NCBI GenBank assembly: GCA_963921425.1
Contig: OY992835.1
Span: 26,239,322-26,303,321, forward strand
DNA: 64,000 bases
Direction of reading: 5' to 3'
Source: Dryas octopetala
Taxonomy: Eukaryota > Streptophyta > Magnoliopsida > Rosales > Rosaceae
Position 1 is the stretch's first letter; each line of letters opens with the position of its first letter. This document shows positions 63,489 to 64,000 of the stretch, one piece after another. The position numbers and the translations under genes are program-made. The notes beneath the pieces are model-generated. The model was not told the origin of the DNA. It was given only the letters and a program-made list of their open reading frames with translations, and searched no databases.

Positions 63489-64000
63489 ATGCTAAGATCA
63501 TTAGCCAGGTCAGTTTAATTAATTAATTCCTTCTACAATTCTCACTAGGCTTCTTCTTGATGGAATATATAATATAAATTCCTAGCTATATATATACATG
63601 CCAAACTTGGAACCACAACTAATGGAAATTAATGAATTGGGATGTCCATGTCTTTTTCTCAGAGAGTTTAACTGCAATGGGTTTCTTCTTAAGCAAACCA
63701 GACTTTATTCAACAAGAGGTGCAGCTGGCACTGGCACCAGGTAATTAATTATTCAATTATAAGTTACAATGAATAATATCTATATATCGATCTGAATATC
63801 TGATGGTTTCCTACCAGCTGCATCTTCTTTAGTTTATACAATCTCAACTCTGAATTGTGATGGTGTAAGTTTTAGCTAGGCTTAGCTGCAGATTCAAAAT
63901 TAAGGTTGAGATTCATTATCAATAATTAGTTGACGACAGTCCATATATATTTAATGGAATCTCTCCTACCTCCACTGTCACCATTGTCGATGATATCGCA
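63489..64000 (+). CDS. 5' part of an unidentified gene, possible mitochondrial presequence
   Basis: A plausible start at 63489 (MLRSLA) is followed by a donor at 63509; an exon at 63663-63740 continues in frame (REFNCNGFLLKQTRLYSTRG then AAGTGTR) and ends at a donor. A third segment from about 63939 after an ag would read SPYIFNGISPTSTVTIVDDIA to the window end without a stop. The Arg/Ser-rich N-terminus with RLYSTRG looks like a cleavable mitochondrial presequence. I do not recognise the family. The gene model is weak because exons are short and the window stops. Confidence 0.35.

Overview
This is plant nuclear DNA from a eudicot. Intergenic DNA is AT-rich, genes have many introns with GT-AG borders, and small non-autonomous transposons are frequent. 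Every recognisable protein belongs to a land-plant family. Codon use and gene content fit a rosid, and a woody Rosaceae-type genome is my guess, but no single feature proves it. I see no bacterial, viral or organellar segment, no CRISPR array and no intact autonomous transposon.

Layout. 0-2.6 kb: a CONSTANS-like B-box gene (minus, cut by the left edge) with two small Mutator-like elements upstream. 4.4-5.4 kb: a CT tract, two tandem MIR169 hairpins and a cluster of GGCCCA motifs. 6-8.2 kb: TRAP-beta, with a 6-nt microexon. 10.8-11.5 kb: a short WW-domain CFL1-like gene. 14.5-15.8 kb: a GRAM-domain GEM-like gene (minus). 17.5-19.2 kb: a CYSTM-type gene. 20.3-22.9 kb: an AFB2-type auxin receptor (minus) with a miR393 site. 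23-30.4 kb is gene-poor. 30.5-31 kb: an acidic CHZ1-like histone chaperone (minus). 32.8-36 kb: the LCB2 subunit of serine palmitoyltransferase. 38.6-42 kb: FUSCA3, with a long GA tract and an RY motif upstream, then a tRNA-Lys(CTT). 43.4-46.6 kb: vacuolar H+-ATPase subunit C, with a GC-AG intron. 47.8-50.4 kb: mitochondrial phosphate carrier (minus). 52.5-54.7 kb: a DYW-class PPR protein (minus). 55.2-55.6 kb: an AGP25/26/27-like arabinogalactan protein (minus). 57.3-59.9 kb: a histidine-phosphatase (PGAM-like) gene (minus). 60-63.4 kb is gene-poor. 63.5 kb to the end: the start of an unidentified gene.

The genes do not form a pathway or operon. The common thread is ancestral gene order. From memory, AFB2, FUS3, the DYW PPR and the PGAM-like gene have Arabidopsis counterparts clustered near At3g26780-At3g26810. 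COL14 and CFL1 are neighbours at At2g33500/33510, and TRAP-beta and the phosphate carrier at At5g14030/14040. Two small-RNA circuits appear: a source (MIR169) and a target (the miR393 site in AFB2).

Multi-exon coding regions are given as one span from start codon to stop codon, with exon coordinates in the evidence. Exon borders were placed by eye from GT-AG (or GC-AG) sites, reading frame and remembered protein families. UTR limits are not known.
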